The position numbers and the translations under genes are program-made. Positions 43,472 to 51,919 of a stretch of DNA of 64,000 nt are shown here, piece after piece. Under the pieces are notes generated by a model. It was not told the origin of the DNA and ran no database searches. It worked only from the letters and a program-made list of their open reading frames with translations. Source of the DNA: Clostridiales bacterium (GTDB lineage: Bacteria > Bacillota > Clostridia > Christensenellales > CAG-138); assembly GCA_024691085.1 (NCBI GenBank), contig JAILNX010000034.1, forward strand, positions 38,126 through 102,125. Reading direction: 5' to 3'. Positions within the stretch are counted from its first letter, which is position 1. Each line of letters opens with the position of its first letter.

Positions 43472-44380
43472 TCAGTTGATGGCTCCGAAGCCGCGTCCCG
43501 TGACCTCCTGCGTCTCGATTATCGAGAACAGCGCCTTGGGATCGTGGGACTTGATTATGGCCTTTAGTTTGGCAAGTTCCGTGGCCTTGACAATGCAGTA
43601 TACGAGCTTTCTCGGCTGGCCGGTGTACGCGCCCTCCGCGTGGATATAGGTGACGCCCCGTCCCATTTCCTTAAGCACCTGCGGCGCGATCTCGTCCCAC
43701 TCCTCACTGATGATGAACACGGACATATTGCGGTTGACTCCGCGCATGGCGAAGTTGTAGGCGGTGTTGTTCACGAACATCGCGACCATCGAAAGGAGCG
43801 CGACCTCCACGCCGTAGGACGGGATCAGGAAGCTCATTATGATAAGGTTGAATACGATGTTGAACGAGCCTGCCGGGATGGACAGCTTGTGGCTCAGAAC
43901 GACAGTGATTATGTCGATGCCGCCGAGAGAAGCGCCGCGCTTTACGACAAGGGCGCAGGTCACGCCGATTATCGCGGAGCCGACTATCGCCGAGAGCAGA
44001 GCGTTATTTTCTCCGAGTCCTTCGAGCTTCCTTATCATATCCATTACGGGCGTCTCGAAAATGACGGAATAGCAGAGCGTAGCATACAGGCTGAACAGGC
44101 TGAACTTTAAGCTCACGAACTTTATGCCGAACAGCGCGATGGGGATATTGAGCGCGATGAGGACGATCCATTTGGGGATCTTCCACAGGTAGTTGAACAG
44201 CAGGGAAAGACCGGTCACGCCTCCCGAAAGAAAGTGGAAAGGCTCGTAGAAATACGTGATGACGCAGCAGTGCAGGAAGCAGACGACGGTTATTATGAGG
44301 AGCGTTACAATATCGTGCTTCGGGTCGAATTTCTTGTTGTAGGGATTGAAGGGTATCTTTACGTCGGTGTTCCTGTCCAT
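43472..44380 (-). CDS. YitT-family membrane protein (DUF2179)
   Basis: 302 aa from the ATG at 44380, which has AAAGGA seven bases upstream and follows the uppP stop by about 20 bases; a longer frame would run back into uppP. Five membrane helices ('GGVTGLSLLFNYL', 'GASLGGIDIITVVLSHKLSIPAG' are family marks), then the soluble DUF2179 domain near the C-terminus ('IHAEGAYTGQPRKLVYCIVKATELAKLKAIIKSHDPKALFSI'). Transport substrate unknown. Coupled to uppP. Confidence 0.93.
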   Translation of the reverse strand: MDRNTDVKIPFNPYNKKFDPKHDIVTLLIITVVCFLHCCVITYFYEPFHFLSGGVTGLSLLFNYLWKIPKWIVLIALNIPIALFGIKFVSLKFSLFSLYATLCYSVIFETPVMDMIRKLEGLGENNALLSAIVGSAIIGVTCALVVKRGASLGGIDIITVVLSHKLSIPAGSFNIVFNLIIMSFLIPSYGVEVALLSMVAMFVNNTAYNFAMRGVNRNMSVFIISEEWDEIAPQVLKEMGRGVTYIHAEGAYTGQPRKLVYCIVKATELAKLKAIIKSHDPKALFSIIETQEVTGRGFGAIN

Positions 44381-44399
44381 GGGGCGTCCTTTCAGCCGA

Positions 44400-45200
44400 T
44401 CAGAAGAGGTATAATACGAACTGGTTGAAGAAGAGGAATATGCCGAGCGCGGCGGTGTAGATCGCAAACGGCCAGAGGCTCTTTTTGGTGATGAGCTTTA
44501 TCATGAACCGCACGGCGAAGTAGCCGGAAACGCCCGCGACCGCCATGCCGATCAGGATCCCGTACCAGGTGAAATCGCCCGTGCCCTCCTTTATGAGGTC
44601 GGGGAGCTCCAGAACGAGCCCGCCGAGGATCGCGGGGATCGAGAGCAGGAACGAGAACTCGGCGGCGTCCTTTTTCTTAAAGCCGCAGACCGACGCTCCC
44701 GTGATGGTCGAGCCGGAGCGCGAGATGCCGGGCAGCACCGCGACGCCCTGTATCGCGCCGATCACGACGGCGTGCCACCACTTCATGTCCTTGATGCGGA
44801 GGGTCTCGGGACGGTTCTTCCTAATAAGCTCGCCGATCACGAGTATTACCGAGGTGATTATGAAGCAGATCCACAGATAGTCGCCCTCGTTCGCGACGTC
44901 GAAAAACTTCTTGAAAACGAGCGCCATCACCGCCGTGACCGCGGTCGCGACGATCAGCCAGAGGGTCTTCCACTGAATGGGTTTTCTGATTATCGCCCAT
45001 ACCTGATCCCAATAGACGATCAGGACCGCCGCCAGCGTGCCGACGTGCAGCAGCACGGTCATGAGCTGACCGCCCTCGCTTATGCCGAACAGCCTCTCCG
45101 TTAAAACGAGATGGCCGGACGAGGATATGGGAAGAAACTCCCCGAGCCCCTGAACGAGCCCGAGGACGATGCTTTTTATGATCTCGAATAAGACTTTCAT
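44400..45200 (-). CDS. uppP: Undecaprenyl-diphosphatase
   Basis: 266 aa from the ATG at 45200 with GAGGTGG upstream. Membrane phosphatase that recycles undecaprenyl pyrophosphate, the lipid carrier of cell-wall synthesis, and gives bacitracin tolerance. The two BacA motifs are present: 'QGLGEFLPISSSGH' at 17-30 and 'GVAVLPGISRSGSTI' in the second half. Eight membrane helices expected. Confidence 0.97.
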   Translation of the reverse strand: MKVLFEIIKSIVLGLVQGLGEFLPISSSGHLVLTERLFGISEGGQLMTVLLHVGTLAAVLIVYWDQVWAIIRKPIQWKTLWLIVATAVTAVMALVFKKFFDVANEGDYLWICFIITSVILVIGELIRKNRPETLRIKDMKWWHAVVIGAIQGVAVLPGISRSGSTITGASVCGFKKKDAAEFSFLLSIPAILGGLVLELPDLIKEGTGDFTWYGILIGMAVAGVSGYFAVRFMIKLITKKSLWPFAIYTAALGIFLFFNQFVLYLF

Positions 45201-45280
45201 TTCCACCTCAAAACGAAATTTGCTCAAATACAATGATACCATTATATGAGAGATATTTCAAGCTATAAGCAGAAAAAAGG

Positions 45281-45307
45281 AGGGATTAGGGATTAGGGAT
45301 TAGGGAG
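45281..45307. repeat. Short (GGGATTA)n array
   Basis: Three copies of the same heptamer that forms the larger array at 2861-2899, here between uppP and the ABC permease terminator. Confidence 0.85.
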
Positions 45308-45316
45308 GAAATGAAC

Positions 45317-45350
45317 AAAAAGGAGCTTCTGTAAGAGAAGCTCCTTTTTC
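45317..45350. terminator. Terminator of the nucleoside ABC operon
   Basis: AAAAGGAGCTTCT / AGAAGCTCCTTTTT with loop GTAAG; A-rich on one side and T-rich on the other. It lies just after the permease stop on the minus strand. Confidence 0.85.
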
Positions 45351-45368
45351 TTAAATGCGTTCAGCCGG

Positions 45369-46421
45369 CTACCTGTCCTCTCTGAAATACGACATGCCGA
45401 GCGAGGTCGGGGGCTGATCCTCCCTCTTGTGGCGGAGGGAGACGGTGATGAGAACGATTATCGTGACGATATAGGGGAGCATCTTGAAGATCTCCTGCGA
45501 GCTGCGGCTCAAGCCCGGGATGTAGTTGTACAGCCAGTACAGCGCGCCGAAGAGGTACGCGCCCCAGATGGATCTTAAGGGCTTCCACGTCGCGAATATT
45601 ACGAGAGCGACGGCGAGCCAGCCGAGCGCCTCGATGGAGCCGTCGTTCGCCCATGTGCCCTTTATGTAGTCCATGACGTAGTAAAGTCCGCCGAGGCCGG
45701 ATATCGCCGCGCCGATGCAGGTGGAGAGGTATTTATACCTCGTTACGTTGATGCCCGCCGCGTCCGCCGTCGCGGGATCCTCGCCCACGGCGCGGAGGTT
45801 CAGGCCCTTGCTCGTCCTGTTCATGAAGAGGCTCAGGAGTATCGCTATCACGAGCGCGAGATAGACCATGAAGCCGTAGCTGAACAGGAGCCTGTCGAGC
45901 ACGTCCATGACCGAGCCGAGGAAGCGGACGAAGCCGGAGCCGCTCGCGGAGAGCGTCTTGACGAGGTTGTCGGTCAAAGGCTGCGTTGCGCGTATCGCGC
46001 CGGAGGTGACGGCGACGGAGATCTGACCTACGCCGCCCGCGAGCTTGTTAAGGCTGCCGCCGAAGAAGTTCGCGAGGCCCGATCCGAATATGGTAAGGGT
46101 AAGACCGGTGACGTTCTGATTCGCCCTCAGGGTGACCGTGAGGAAGCTGTAAATGAGGCCGCCCAGCACGGAGCAGACGAGCGCCGCCCCTATCGCGATC
46201 AGAAGGCACAACGTCGGGTCGGGGGAGGGGACGTACATCTCGTAGAAGAAGGAGCCGAGGAGGCCGCCTATTCCGCCCATGTACATGATTCCGGGAACGC
46301 CGAGGTTAAGGTGTCCGGATTTTTCCGTAAGTATCTCGCCGAGGCTGCCGTACATTACGACGGTACCGAAGGCGACCGCGCTAGTCAAGAGGGTGATTAT
46401 CTTATCGAAAAACGTACCCAC
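45369..46421 (-). CDS. Nucleoside-type ABC transporter permease (NupQ-like)
   Basis: 350 aa, starting with GTG (GGAGG upstream), three bases after the preceding permease. About eight to ten membrane helices of the BPD_transp_2 family: 'YGSLGEILTEKSGHLNLGVPGIMYMGG', 'RANQNVTGLTLTIFGSGLANFFGG' and 'GLNLRAVGEDPATADAAGINVTRYKY'. It forms a heterodimer with the next upstream permease. Confidence 0.93.
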   Translation of the reverse strand: MGTFFDKIITLLTSAVAFGTVVMYGSLGEILTEKSGHLNLGVPGIMYMGGIGGLLGSFFYEMYVPSPDPTLCLLIAIGAALVCSVLGGLIYSFLTVTLRANQNVTGLTLTIFGSGLANFFGGSLNKLAGGVGQISVAVTSGAIRATQPLTDNLVKTLSASGSGFVRFLGSVMDVLDRLLFSYGFMVYLALVIAILLSLFMNRTSKGLNLRAVGEDPATADAAGINVTRYKYLSTCIGAAISGLGGLYYVMDYIKGTWANDGSIEALGWLAVALVIFATWKPLRSIWGAYLFGALYWLYNYIPGLSRSSQEIFKMLPYIVTIIVLITVSLRHKREDQPPTSLGMSYFREDR

Positions 46422-46424
46422 GGT

Positions 46425-47591
46425 TTACGCCTCCTTCCTTGCCCTGCGGGCGAATTTTATCTCGTAATTGATGAAGAACTCGCTGCCCAATATGAAGAAC
46501 AGGATTATGCCCGTAATGATGTGCGAAACGTCCTTCGAAAGCCCAAACTCGGACGCGATCGAAACGGAGCCTTTTTCGAGGAAGACGAGGAGCCCCGATA
46601 TCAGTATCATGATGAACGGGTTGAACTTCGCGAGCCACGCGACGATTATCGCGGTGAAGCCTCGGCCGCCTGCGGTGCCGGTCGATATGGTGTGGTCGAT
46701 GCCCGACACCGCCATAAATCCCGCGAGTCCGCACAGCGCGCCGGAGAGTGTCATGGAGCGGATTATGATCTTTTTCACGTTCATCGCGGCGTATCTCGCG
46801 GTGTTCTCGCTCTGCCCGACGACGGCGATCTCGTAGCCGTGCTTGCTCTTTTTAAGGTAGAAGAACATGAACAGCACGACCGCGGCGACTATCATCACGT
46901 TCAGGAACACGGGCTCGCCGGCGGTCAGGAACCTTGTGAACGGCGCGCCCTGCGTCATGCCGGAGATCGGCTTCTCGAAGAGCTTCGGGAACCAGCCGAC
47001 GTTGGAGTCGGGATTGATTATGCCGACGGAGTTAGAGCCCTTCGGATGCTCCCACTTGGGAACGAGGAAGGACGTGAGCTGGATCGCGATGTAGTTCATC
47101 ATCAGCGTGAACAGCGTCTCGTTGGTGTTCCACTTCGCCTTGAAGAGCGCGGGAACGACGCCCCACACGGCGCCCGCCGCCATGGAGCATATCGCCATCA
47201 TTATTATAAGGAGTGCCGCGGGGATCCCCGCGCTGCCGAGATGGATCATGAACGCCGCCGCGACTATGCCGCCGACGAGCACCTGTCCCTCCGCGCCGAT
47301 GTTCCAGAAGCGCATCTTGAAAGCGGGCGCGAGGCCGACCGCGATAAGAAGGAGGAGCGTGAAGTCGCGCACCCACGCCCAGGTCAGGCGGGGAGTGCCG
47401 AAAACGCCGTCGATCATCGCGCCGTAGACCTTGACGGGGTTGAGCTTCGTCACGAAGAAGATGAGGAGGCCGCTCACGACGAGGGAGAGGAACACGGCGA
47501 TGAGCCTTACGCCCCAGCCGACGTAGTGGTTCAGCCATTCGGCCTTGCCCTTGAACAACGTAAAATCAGTCCGTTTAGAAATGTGGATCAT
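46425..47591 (-). CDS. Nucleoside-type ABC transporter permease (NupP-like)
   Basis: 388 aa from the ATG at 47591, which overlaps the stop of the ATPase gene (ATGA). A longer frame upstream is only the ATPase gene read in another frame. BPD_transp_2 family, about ten helices, with 'FWNIGAEGQVLVGGIVAAAFMI' and 'GYEIAVVGQSENTARYAAMNVKK' as family marks. Confidence 0.93.
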   Translation of the reverse strand: MIHISKRTDFTLFKGKAEWLNHYVGWGVRLIAVFLSLVVSGLLIFFVTKLNPVKVYGAMIDGVFGTPRLTWAWVRDFTLLLLIAVGLAPAFKMRFWNIGAEGQVLVGGIVAAAFMIHLGSAGIPAALLIIMMAICSMAAGAVWGVVPALFKAKWNTNETLFTLMMNYIAIQLTSFLVPKWEHPKGSNSVGIINPDSNVGWFPKLFEKPISGMTQGAPFTRFLTAGEPVFLNVMIVAAVVLFMFFYLKKSKHGYEIAVVGQSENTARYAAMNVKKIIIRSMTLSGALCGLAGFMAVSGIDHTISTGTAGGRGFTAIIVAWLAKFNPFIMILISGLLVFLEKGSVSIASEFGLSKDVSHIITGIILFFILGSEFFINYEIKFARRARKEA

Positions 47592-49156
47592 TTTGCTGCC
47601 TCCGCTTCGGACAAACGAGTCATCATAAGTCCCACCTGTTCCTTCGTCGCGGTGCGTCCGTCGACTATACCGCTCACGCGGCCGGCGCAGAGCACCAGTA
47701 TCCTGTCGCACAGCTCGAGGAGCACGTCAAGATCCTCGCCGACGTATATGACCGCGGCGCCGCGCTGCTTCTGCTCGTTCATCAGACGGTAAATGGTGTA
47801 AGAGGTGTTTATGTCAAGCCCGCGCACCGCGTACGCGCTCATGAGCAGCGAGGGATTTCCCGCGATCTCGCGGCCGACGAGTATCTTCTGCACGTTGCCG
47901 CCTGAAAGCTTCCTTACCTCGGTCGAGATGCCGGGGGTGACTACGTCGAACTCCTGGACTATCTCCTCGGCGAGCTTTCTCGATTTCTTCATGTCGACGA
48001 ATACGCCGCCGCCGTCCTGATACGTGCGGAGCAGCATATTGTCGGCAATGTCCATATTTCCGACGAGGCCCATGCCGAGCCTGTCCTCGGGAACGAAGGC
48101 GAGATGAACGCCGAGCTTCTTTATCTCCATAGGCGTGCGCCCGAGAAGAGTTGAGGTCTTGCCGTCCATATCGGTGTACACGACCGAGCTGCCGCCGACC
48201 GCAGGCTGAAGGCCCGCGATGACCTCGAGGAGCTCCTTCTGGCCGCTGCCCGAAATGCCCGCGATGCCGAGGAGCTCGCCGCCGTTCGCCGTGAAGCTCA
48301 CGTCGTCAAGCTTCTTTACGCCGTCCGTGTCGATAACGGAAAGGTGGCTGACCTCAAGGCATTTCCTTACGTTTTTAGGTTCGGAGCGCTCTATGTTAAG
48401 GGTGACCGCCCTGCCCATCATCATATCGGTGAGCTGCTGCGGATCGGTCTCGTCCGTCATGATGTCGCCCACGTATTCGCCCTTTCTGAGAACGGCGACC
48501 CTGTCCGAGATCTCCATGACCTCGTGCAGCTTGTGGGTGATTATGACGATGCTCTTGCCGTCCTTTTTCATGTTCCGCATGACCTCGAAAAGCCTCGTGG
48601 TCTCCTGCGGGGTCAAAACGGCGGTCGGCTCGTCGAGGATCAGGATATCCGCGCCGCGGTACAAAACCTTGATTATCTCGAGCGTCTGCTTCTCGGATAC
48701 GGACATATCGTAGACCTTCTTGTCGGGATCGACGTCGAAGCCGTACCTTTCGCAGATCTTTTTGACCTCCGAGCGGACCTTTTTGAGATTGAGAACGAAG
48801 CCCTCCTTAAGGCCGAGTATGACGTTCTCGGCCGCGGTGAGCACGTTGACCAGCTTGAAATGCTGGTGGATCATGCCGATATGAAGGTCGAAGGCGTCCT
48901 TGGGGCTCCTTATGGAAACGGGCTTGCCGTCCACGTATATCGAACCGCTGTCGGGGAAATAGATGCCCGAAAGCATATTCATAAGGGTGGTCTTGCCGCT
49001 TCCGTTCTCGCCGAGAAGGGAGAGGATCTCGCCGTGATAGATGTCAAGATCCACGTTGATATTCGCCTTTTTCATACCGAAGCTCTTGGTTATGCCCTCC
49101 ATGCGGACGGCGGGCACGCGCTCCGGACCTGCGGCTGTTTTCACATTTTCTTCCAA
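47588..49156 (-). CDS. Nucleoside-type ABC transporter ATPase (NupO-like)
   Basis: 522 aa starting at a TTG (49156) that has GGAGGG eight bases upstream; no ATG in frame has such a site. Two fused ATP-binding domains as in sugar/nucleoside importers: first Walker A 'GENGSGKTT', signature 'MSVSEKQTLEI', Walker B 'ILILDEPTAVLTPQE'; second domain with degenerate Walker A ('GISGSGQKELLE') and signature 'LSGGNVQKILVGREI'. The second Walker B is also changed ('SLLMSAYAVRGLDI', where DEPTRGLD is usual). Forms the transporter with the two permeases and probably the BMP lipoprotein at 40.0 kb. Confidence 0.93.
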   Translation of the reverse strand: MEENVKTAAGPERVPAVRMEGITKSFGMKKANINVDLDIYHGEILSLLGENGSGKTTLMNMLSGIYFPDSGSIYVDGKPVSIRSPKDAFDLHIGMIHQHFKLVNVLTAAENVILGLKEGFVLNLKKVRSEVKKICERYGFDVDPDKKVYDMSVSEKQTLEIIKVLYRGADILILDEPTAVLTPQETTRLFEVMRNMKKDGKSIVIITHKLHEVMEISDRVAVLRKGEYVGDIMTDETDPQQLTDMMMGRAVTLNIERSEPKNVRKCLEVSHLSVIDTDGVKKLDDVSFTANGGELLGIAGISGSGQKELLEVIAGLQPAVGGSSVVYTDMDGKTSTLLGRTPMEIKKLGVHLAFVPEDRLGMGLVGNMDIADNMLLRTYQDGGGVFVDMKKSRKLAEEIVQEFDVVTPGISTEVRKLSGGNVQKILVGREIAGNPSLLMSAYAVRGLDINTSYTIYRLMNEQKQRGAAVIYVGEDLDVLLELCDRILVLCAGRVSGIVDGRTATKEQVGLMMTRLSEAEAAK

Positions 49157-49179
49157 GCTTCCATCCCTCCGGAAAAGAA

Positions 49180-49224
49180 TTGGTAACACCTTTTGATTAT
49201 ACCGCAAAAAGGCCGGCTTGTCCA
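49180..49224 (-). promoter_or_regulatory. Promoter of the nucleoside ABC operon with operator
   Basis: Minus strand: TGGACA (49224-49219), 17 bp, TATAAT (49201-49196). TTGGTAACACC (49180-49190, plus strand) covers the expected transcription start and resembles the operator of the BMP gene. Confidence 0.65.
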
Positions 49225-49264
49225 TAAGGAAACGGCGCAAACGGCCTTATTTTTTGCGCGGTCA

Positions 49265-49293
49265 TTGACAGAACGAGGGCGGTGTGCTATGCT
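49265..49293 (+). promoter_or_regulatory. Promoter of the small lipoprotein gene
   Basis: Perfect TTGACA (49265-49270), 17 bp, TATGCT (49288-49293). Confidence 0.7.
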
Positions 49294-49324
49294 CGGTAAA
49301 AGAACGTTTTTTAAAGAGGTCACT

Positions 49325-49882
49325 ATGAAAAGGACGCTTTGTCTCCTGTTCGCCGCAAGTCTTATCCTCGCAGTCGGATGCGGCAGCACCCCGAAGAAGC
49401 CTCGCGTGAGTTATTCCCAGCCGAAAATCGCGGACGGCACGGACTACGACAACTCCGTCGTGATCGAGAACGGTGCGCTTTCGGGCTCCGCCTTCAACTG
49501 GGAGTTCTTCGTGAAAAAAGCCTCGGCGAACCTTGCCGCGAAGGTCGTAATAATAGTTAAGAACGGCGACAGCTCCGCGACGTACGCCCTTTCGTATTCG
49601 GACCGCAGCTATATGCTCGACGACGGCGGGAGCGTGAGCGTTTATAAGTATCTCGCCGTATTCGACGCGAACCTTTCGGGCGGAACGTATTCGGTCGGCG
49701 TCCTCTCCGATAAGGAGGGCGTGACCCTTGAGGAGTTCTTCGGGGGCTCCGTCCCGGGAGAGGTGAGCGTCGGCATGAGCACGGACGCGGGAACGGTGGT
49801 ATTCGCGTATAAAAAATATACAAGGCTGAGCTTTTCCGATTTACGCATAAGTAAGCAAATGGGCACTCCCTTAAGAGATTAA
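49325..49882 (+). CDS. Small lipoprotein of unknown function
   Basis: 185 aa from the ATG at 49325 (AAAGAGGT upstream; longer frames begin before the promoter). Lipobox AVGC with Cys19. The mature part is beta-rich with no recognised domain; 'YDNSVVIENGALSGSAFNWEFF' and 'YALSYSDRSYMLDDGGSVSVYKY' are the most ordered-looking parts. It is divergent from the ABC operon and monocistronic. Confidence 0.8.
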   Translation: MKRTLCLLFAASLILAVGCGSTPKKPRVSYSQPKIADGTDYDNSVVIENGALSGSAFNWEFFVKKASANLAAKVVIIVKNGDSSATYALSYSDRSYMLDDGGSVSVYKYLAVFDANLSGGTYSVGVLSDKEGVTLEEFFGGSVPGEVSVGMSTDAGTVVFAYKKYTRLSFSDLRISKQMGTPLRD

Positions 49883-50196
49883 CGAAAAATACAAATAAAA
49901 CACGGAGCAAAGGCGTTGAGACTATGTTCCGTGTTTCTTTATGCATTTTCTGCGGATATGTCTCGCAGGAGCGGCCTTATTTTCTTGACTTATCTCGTTC
50001 CGCGCCTTTTTAGGCGCGGCGCCTGCGGCCTATGACAAATATGTCATTACGGCCGCTATGCGGCTTGCTAAGCCCGCACGGGACTTCATTGTCAGGAAGT
50101 CCCGTTTTTTTTCACCGATTTTCGGCATTCCGCGTATTATATCGTGAACGGCGAAAAACCGTATCCCGAATAAAATCCTTTAAGGAGGAACTTCTT
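49883..50196. other. Gene-free, hairpin-rich stretch before the Cys-rich miniprotein
   Basis: No coding gene is seen. It holds a likely terminator of the lipoprotein gene (AAACACGGA 49898-49906 with TCCGTGTTT 49928-49936), a small hairpin CGCGCC/GGCGCG (50001-50018), a longer one with arms GCGGCC/GGCCGC and inner ATGACA/TGTCAT (50025-50056), then the strong terminator at 50078-50112. Confidence 0.7.
50078..50112 (+). terminator. Strong terminator or attenuator
   Basis: ACGGGACTTC / GAAGTCCCGT, 10 bp perfect stem, then eight T. It lies only 84 bp before a start codon, with no evident promoter in between. Confidence 0.85.
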
Positions 50197-50418
50197 ATGT
50201 GTAACGGTATGTGCGGCAGCTTCAACGATAATGCTTGGTGGATCATCATTATCCTGCTGCTCCTCGGCAACAACAACGGCTGCGGCTGTGACAACAACGG
50301 CTGCGGCTGCAACAACAACTGGTGGATCATCATCCTCATCGCTCTTCTCGGCGGTTGGGGCAACAACGGCTGCGGCTGCGACAACAACAATAACAACGGC
50401 TGCGGCTGCGGCTGCTGA
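50197..50418 (+). CDS. Cys/Asn/Gly-rich repeat miniprotein
   Basis: 73 aa with TAAGGAGG upstream, a near-perfect ribosome binding site. It has 11 Cys and is built of two similar units: a WW-plus-Ile/Leu hydrophobic run (14-23; 42-51) followed by Asn-rich NGCGC motifs (28-31 and 35-38; 58-61 and 68-73). No signal peptide precedes the first unit. It resembles proteins loosely annotated as 'chorion class high-cysteine' in Clostridia, without known function. The Cys could bind metal or form disulphide cross-links, e.g. in a spore layer; that is speculation. Confidence 0.8.
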   Translation: MCNGMCGSFNDNAWWIIIILLLLGNNNGCGCDNNGCGCNNNWWIIILIALLGGWGNNGCGCDNNNNNGCGCGC

Positions 50419-50495
50419 ATGAGCTGACCCGCCTCCGCGGGTAATTACGGCGCGTGGGCGCCGGGGAAAAGTCCCCGGCGCCCGGCGGCGGGCAG

Positions 50496-50524
50496 TTGCG
50501 AAAGAGCTTTGGTTGTGCTATTAT
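50496..50524 (+). promoter_or_regulatory. Promoter of the MATE gene, apparently leaderless
   Basis: TTGCGA (50496-50501), 17 bp, TATTAT (50519-50524). The ATG at 50531 is where transcription should begin. Confidence 0.65.
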
Positions 50525-50530
50525 CAAACC

Positions 50531-51859
50531 ATGACCGACAGAACGAAAATATTTGAGAACGAACCGGTAAGACGGGCGGTCCTGAAACAGATCGCCCCCG
50601 CGATAGCGGCGCAGATGATCGCGCTTTTATACAATCTCGCGGACACCTGGTTCGTGGGGCTTCTTAACGATCCCCGGCAGACCGCCGCAGTCACGGTGGT
50701 CTATCCGTCGTTCATAATGCTCACGGCGATCTCGAACCTGTTCGGCGTCGGCGGCGCGGCGGCGCTTGCCCGCGCTCTCGGCAGGAAAAAGCCCGACGAG
50801 GCCGGGAACATAAGCGCCGTATCGTTCTTTATAGGACTCATCGCCGTCGCCGTTTTCCTCGGCCTCTACACCCTGTTTCTCGATCCCGTGCTCGAGCTCT
50901 GCGGCGCGACGGCGGATACGCTTTCGTTCTGCCGCGGGTACGCGCTTTACGCGATAACGGCGGGCGGCACGGCGAGCGCGCTTTCGATGCTTATGTCGAA
51001 CCTCGTCCGCGCGGAGGGCGCGTCGTTCGCGGCGTCGTTCGGCCTGTCCGCGGGCGGGATACTGAACATCATACTCGATCCCTTCTTCATACTTCCCCGG
51101 TTCCTCGGCATGGGCGTCGCGGGCGCGGGACTTGCGACGGCGCTGTCGAACGTCGTTTCATGCGTAATATTCGTCGCCCTCATATTGGGACGGAAGGGCG
51201 TTTTAAGCCTCTCCCCGAAAAGGATAAAGCCGGGACTCAAGCACCTTTCCGAGGTGCTTAAAACGGGGCTCCCCTCGGCGGCGCAGTTCCTTCTTACGGT
51301 CGTCGCGATAGCGGCGCAGGCGAGATTCGTTTCGAAATATCCGACCGCCGCGGTCGCGGGGCTCGGCATCACCAAAAAACTCGATCAGCTTCCGATAAAC
51401 TTCTCGATAGGCACGGCGACGGGACTTCTGCCGCTCCTCGCTTATAACCACGCCGCGGGGAACACCGAAAGGCTCAAAAAATGCTTCCGCTTCGGCGTCT
51501 CGATCGCGCTCGGCTTCGCGCTCACCTGCCTTATTGCTTACGAGGTGTTCGCGCCGGATCTCGCGAGGTTCTTTATTAAGGACGCCGAGACCGTCGGCTA
51601 CGCCGCGGCGTTCTTGAGGAGGATGGTCGTCGCCATGCCGCTCATGAGCGTATGCTATCCGATAATAATCAGGTTCCAGGCCGAGGGCAGAGTCACGGCG
51701 TCGCTCATCGTCTCGATTCTGAGAAAGGGCGTGATCGATATCCCGCTCCTTTTCCTGATGGACGCGGTCGAGCCGCTTTACGGGCTCATGTGGGTGCAGC
51801 CGATAGTCGACGGCATATCTCTTACGGCGGCGCTTCTGATACTTAAAAAAAGGCGCTGA
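50531..51859 (+). CDS. MATE-family efflux protein
   Basis: 442 aa, twelve membrane helices in two halves. MATE marks: 'APAIAAQMIALLYNLADTWFVGLL', 'GVGGAAALARALGRKKPDEA', and in the second half 'GLPSAAQFLLTVVAIAAQ'. These exporters expel drugs or metabolites in exchange for Na+ or H+. There is no Shine-Dalgarno before the start. It is followed by a separate promoter for the SulP gene. Confidence 0.93.
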   Translation: MTDRTKIFENEPVRRAVLKQIAPAIAAQMIALLYNLADTWFVGLLNDPRQTAAVTVVYPSFIMLTAISNLFGVGGAAALARALGRKKPDEAGNISAVSFFIGLIAVAVFLGLYTLFLDPVLELCGATADTLSFCRGYALYAITAGGTASALSMLMSNLVRAEGASFAASFGLSAGGILNIILDPFFILPRFLGMGVAGAGLATALSNVVSCVIFVALILGRKGVLSLSPKRIKPGLKHLSEVLKTGLPSAAQFLLTVVAIAAQARFVSKYPTAAVAGLGITKKLDQLPINFSIGTATGLLPLLAYNHAAGNTERLKKCFRFGVSIALGFALTCLIAYEVFAPDLARFFIKDAETVGYAAAFLRRMVVAMPLMSVCYPIIIRFQAEGRVTASLIVSILRKGVIDIPLLFLMDAVEPLYGLMWVQPIVDGISLTAALLILKKRR

Positions 51860-51863
51860 TCCT

Positions 51864-51892
51864 TTGCAAAAAACGGCATAATATGCTATCAT
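51864..51892 (+). promoter_or_regulatory. Promoter of the SulP gene
   Basis: TTGCAA (51864-51869), 17 bp, TATCAT (51887-51892), 28 bp before the ATG. Confidence 0.65.
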
Positions 51893-51919
51893 AAGAGGCG
51901 TAATGGGGGTATTGAGGTC

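Noticed and set aside
46311-47792. 493-codon plus-strand frame opposite the two permease genes
   Set aside because: Charged, repeat-rich composition typical of an antisense reading of membrane helices; the opposite genes are certain.
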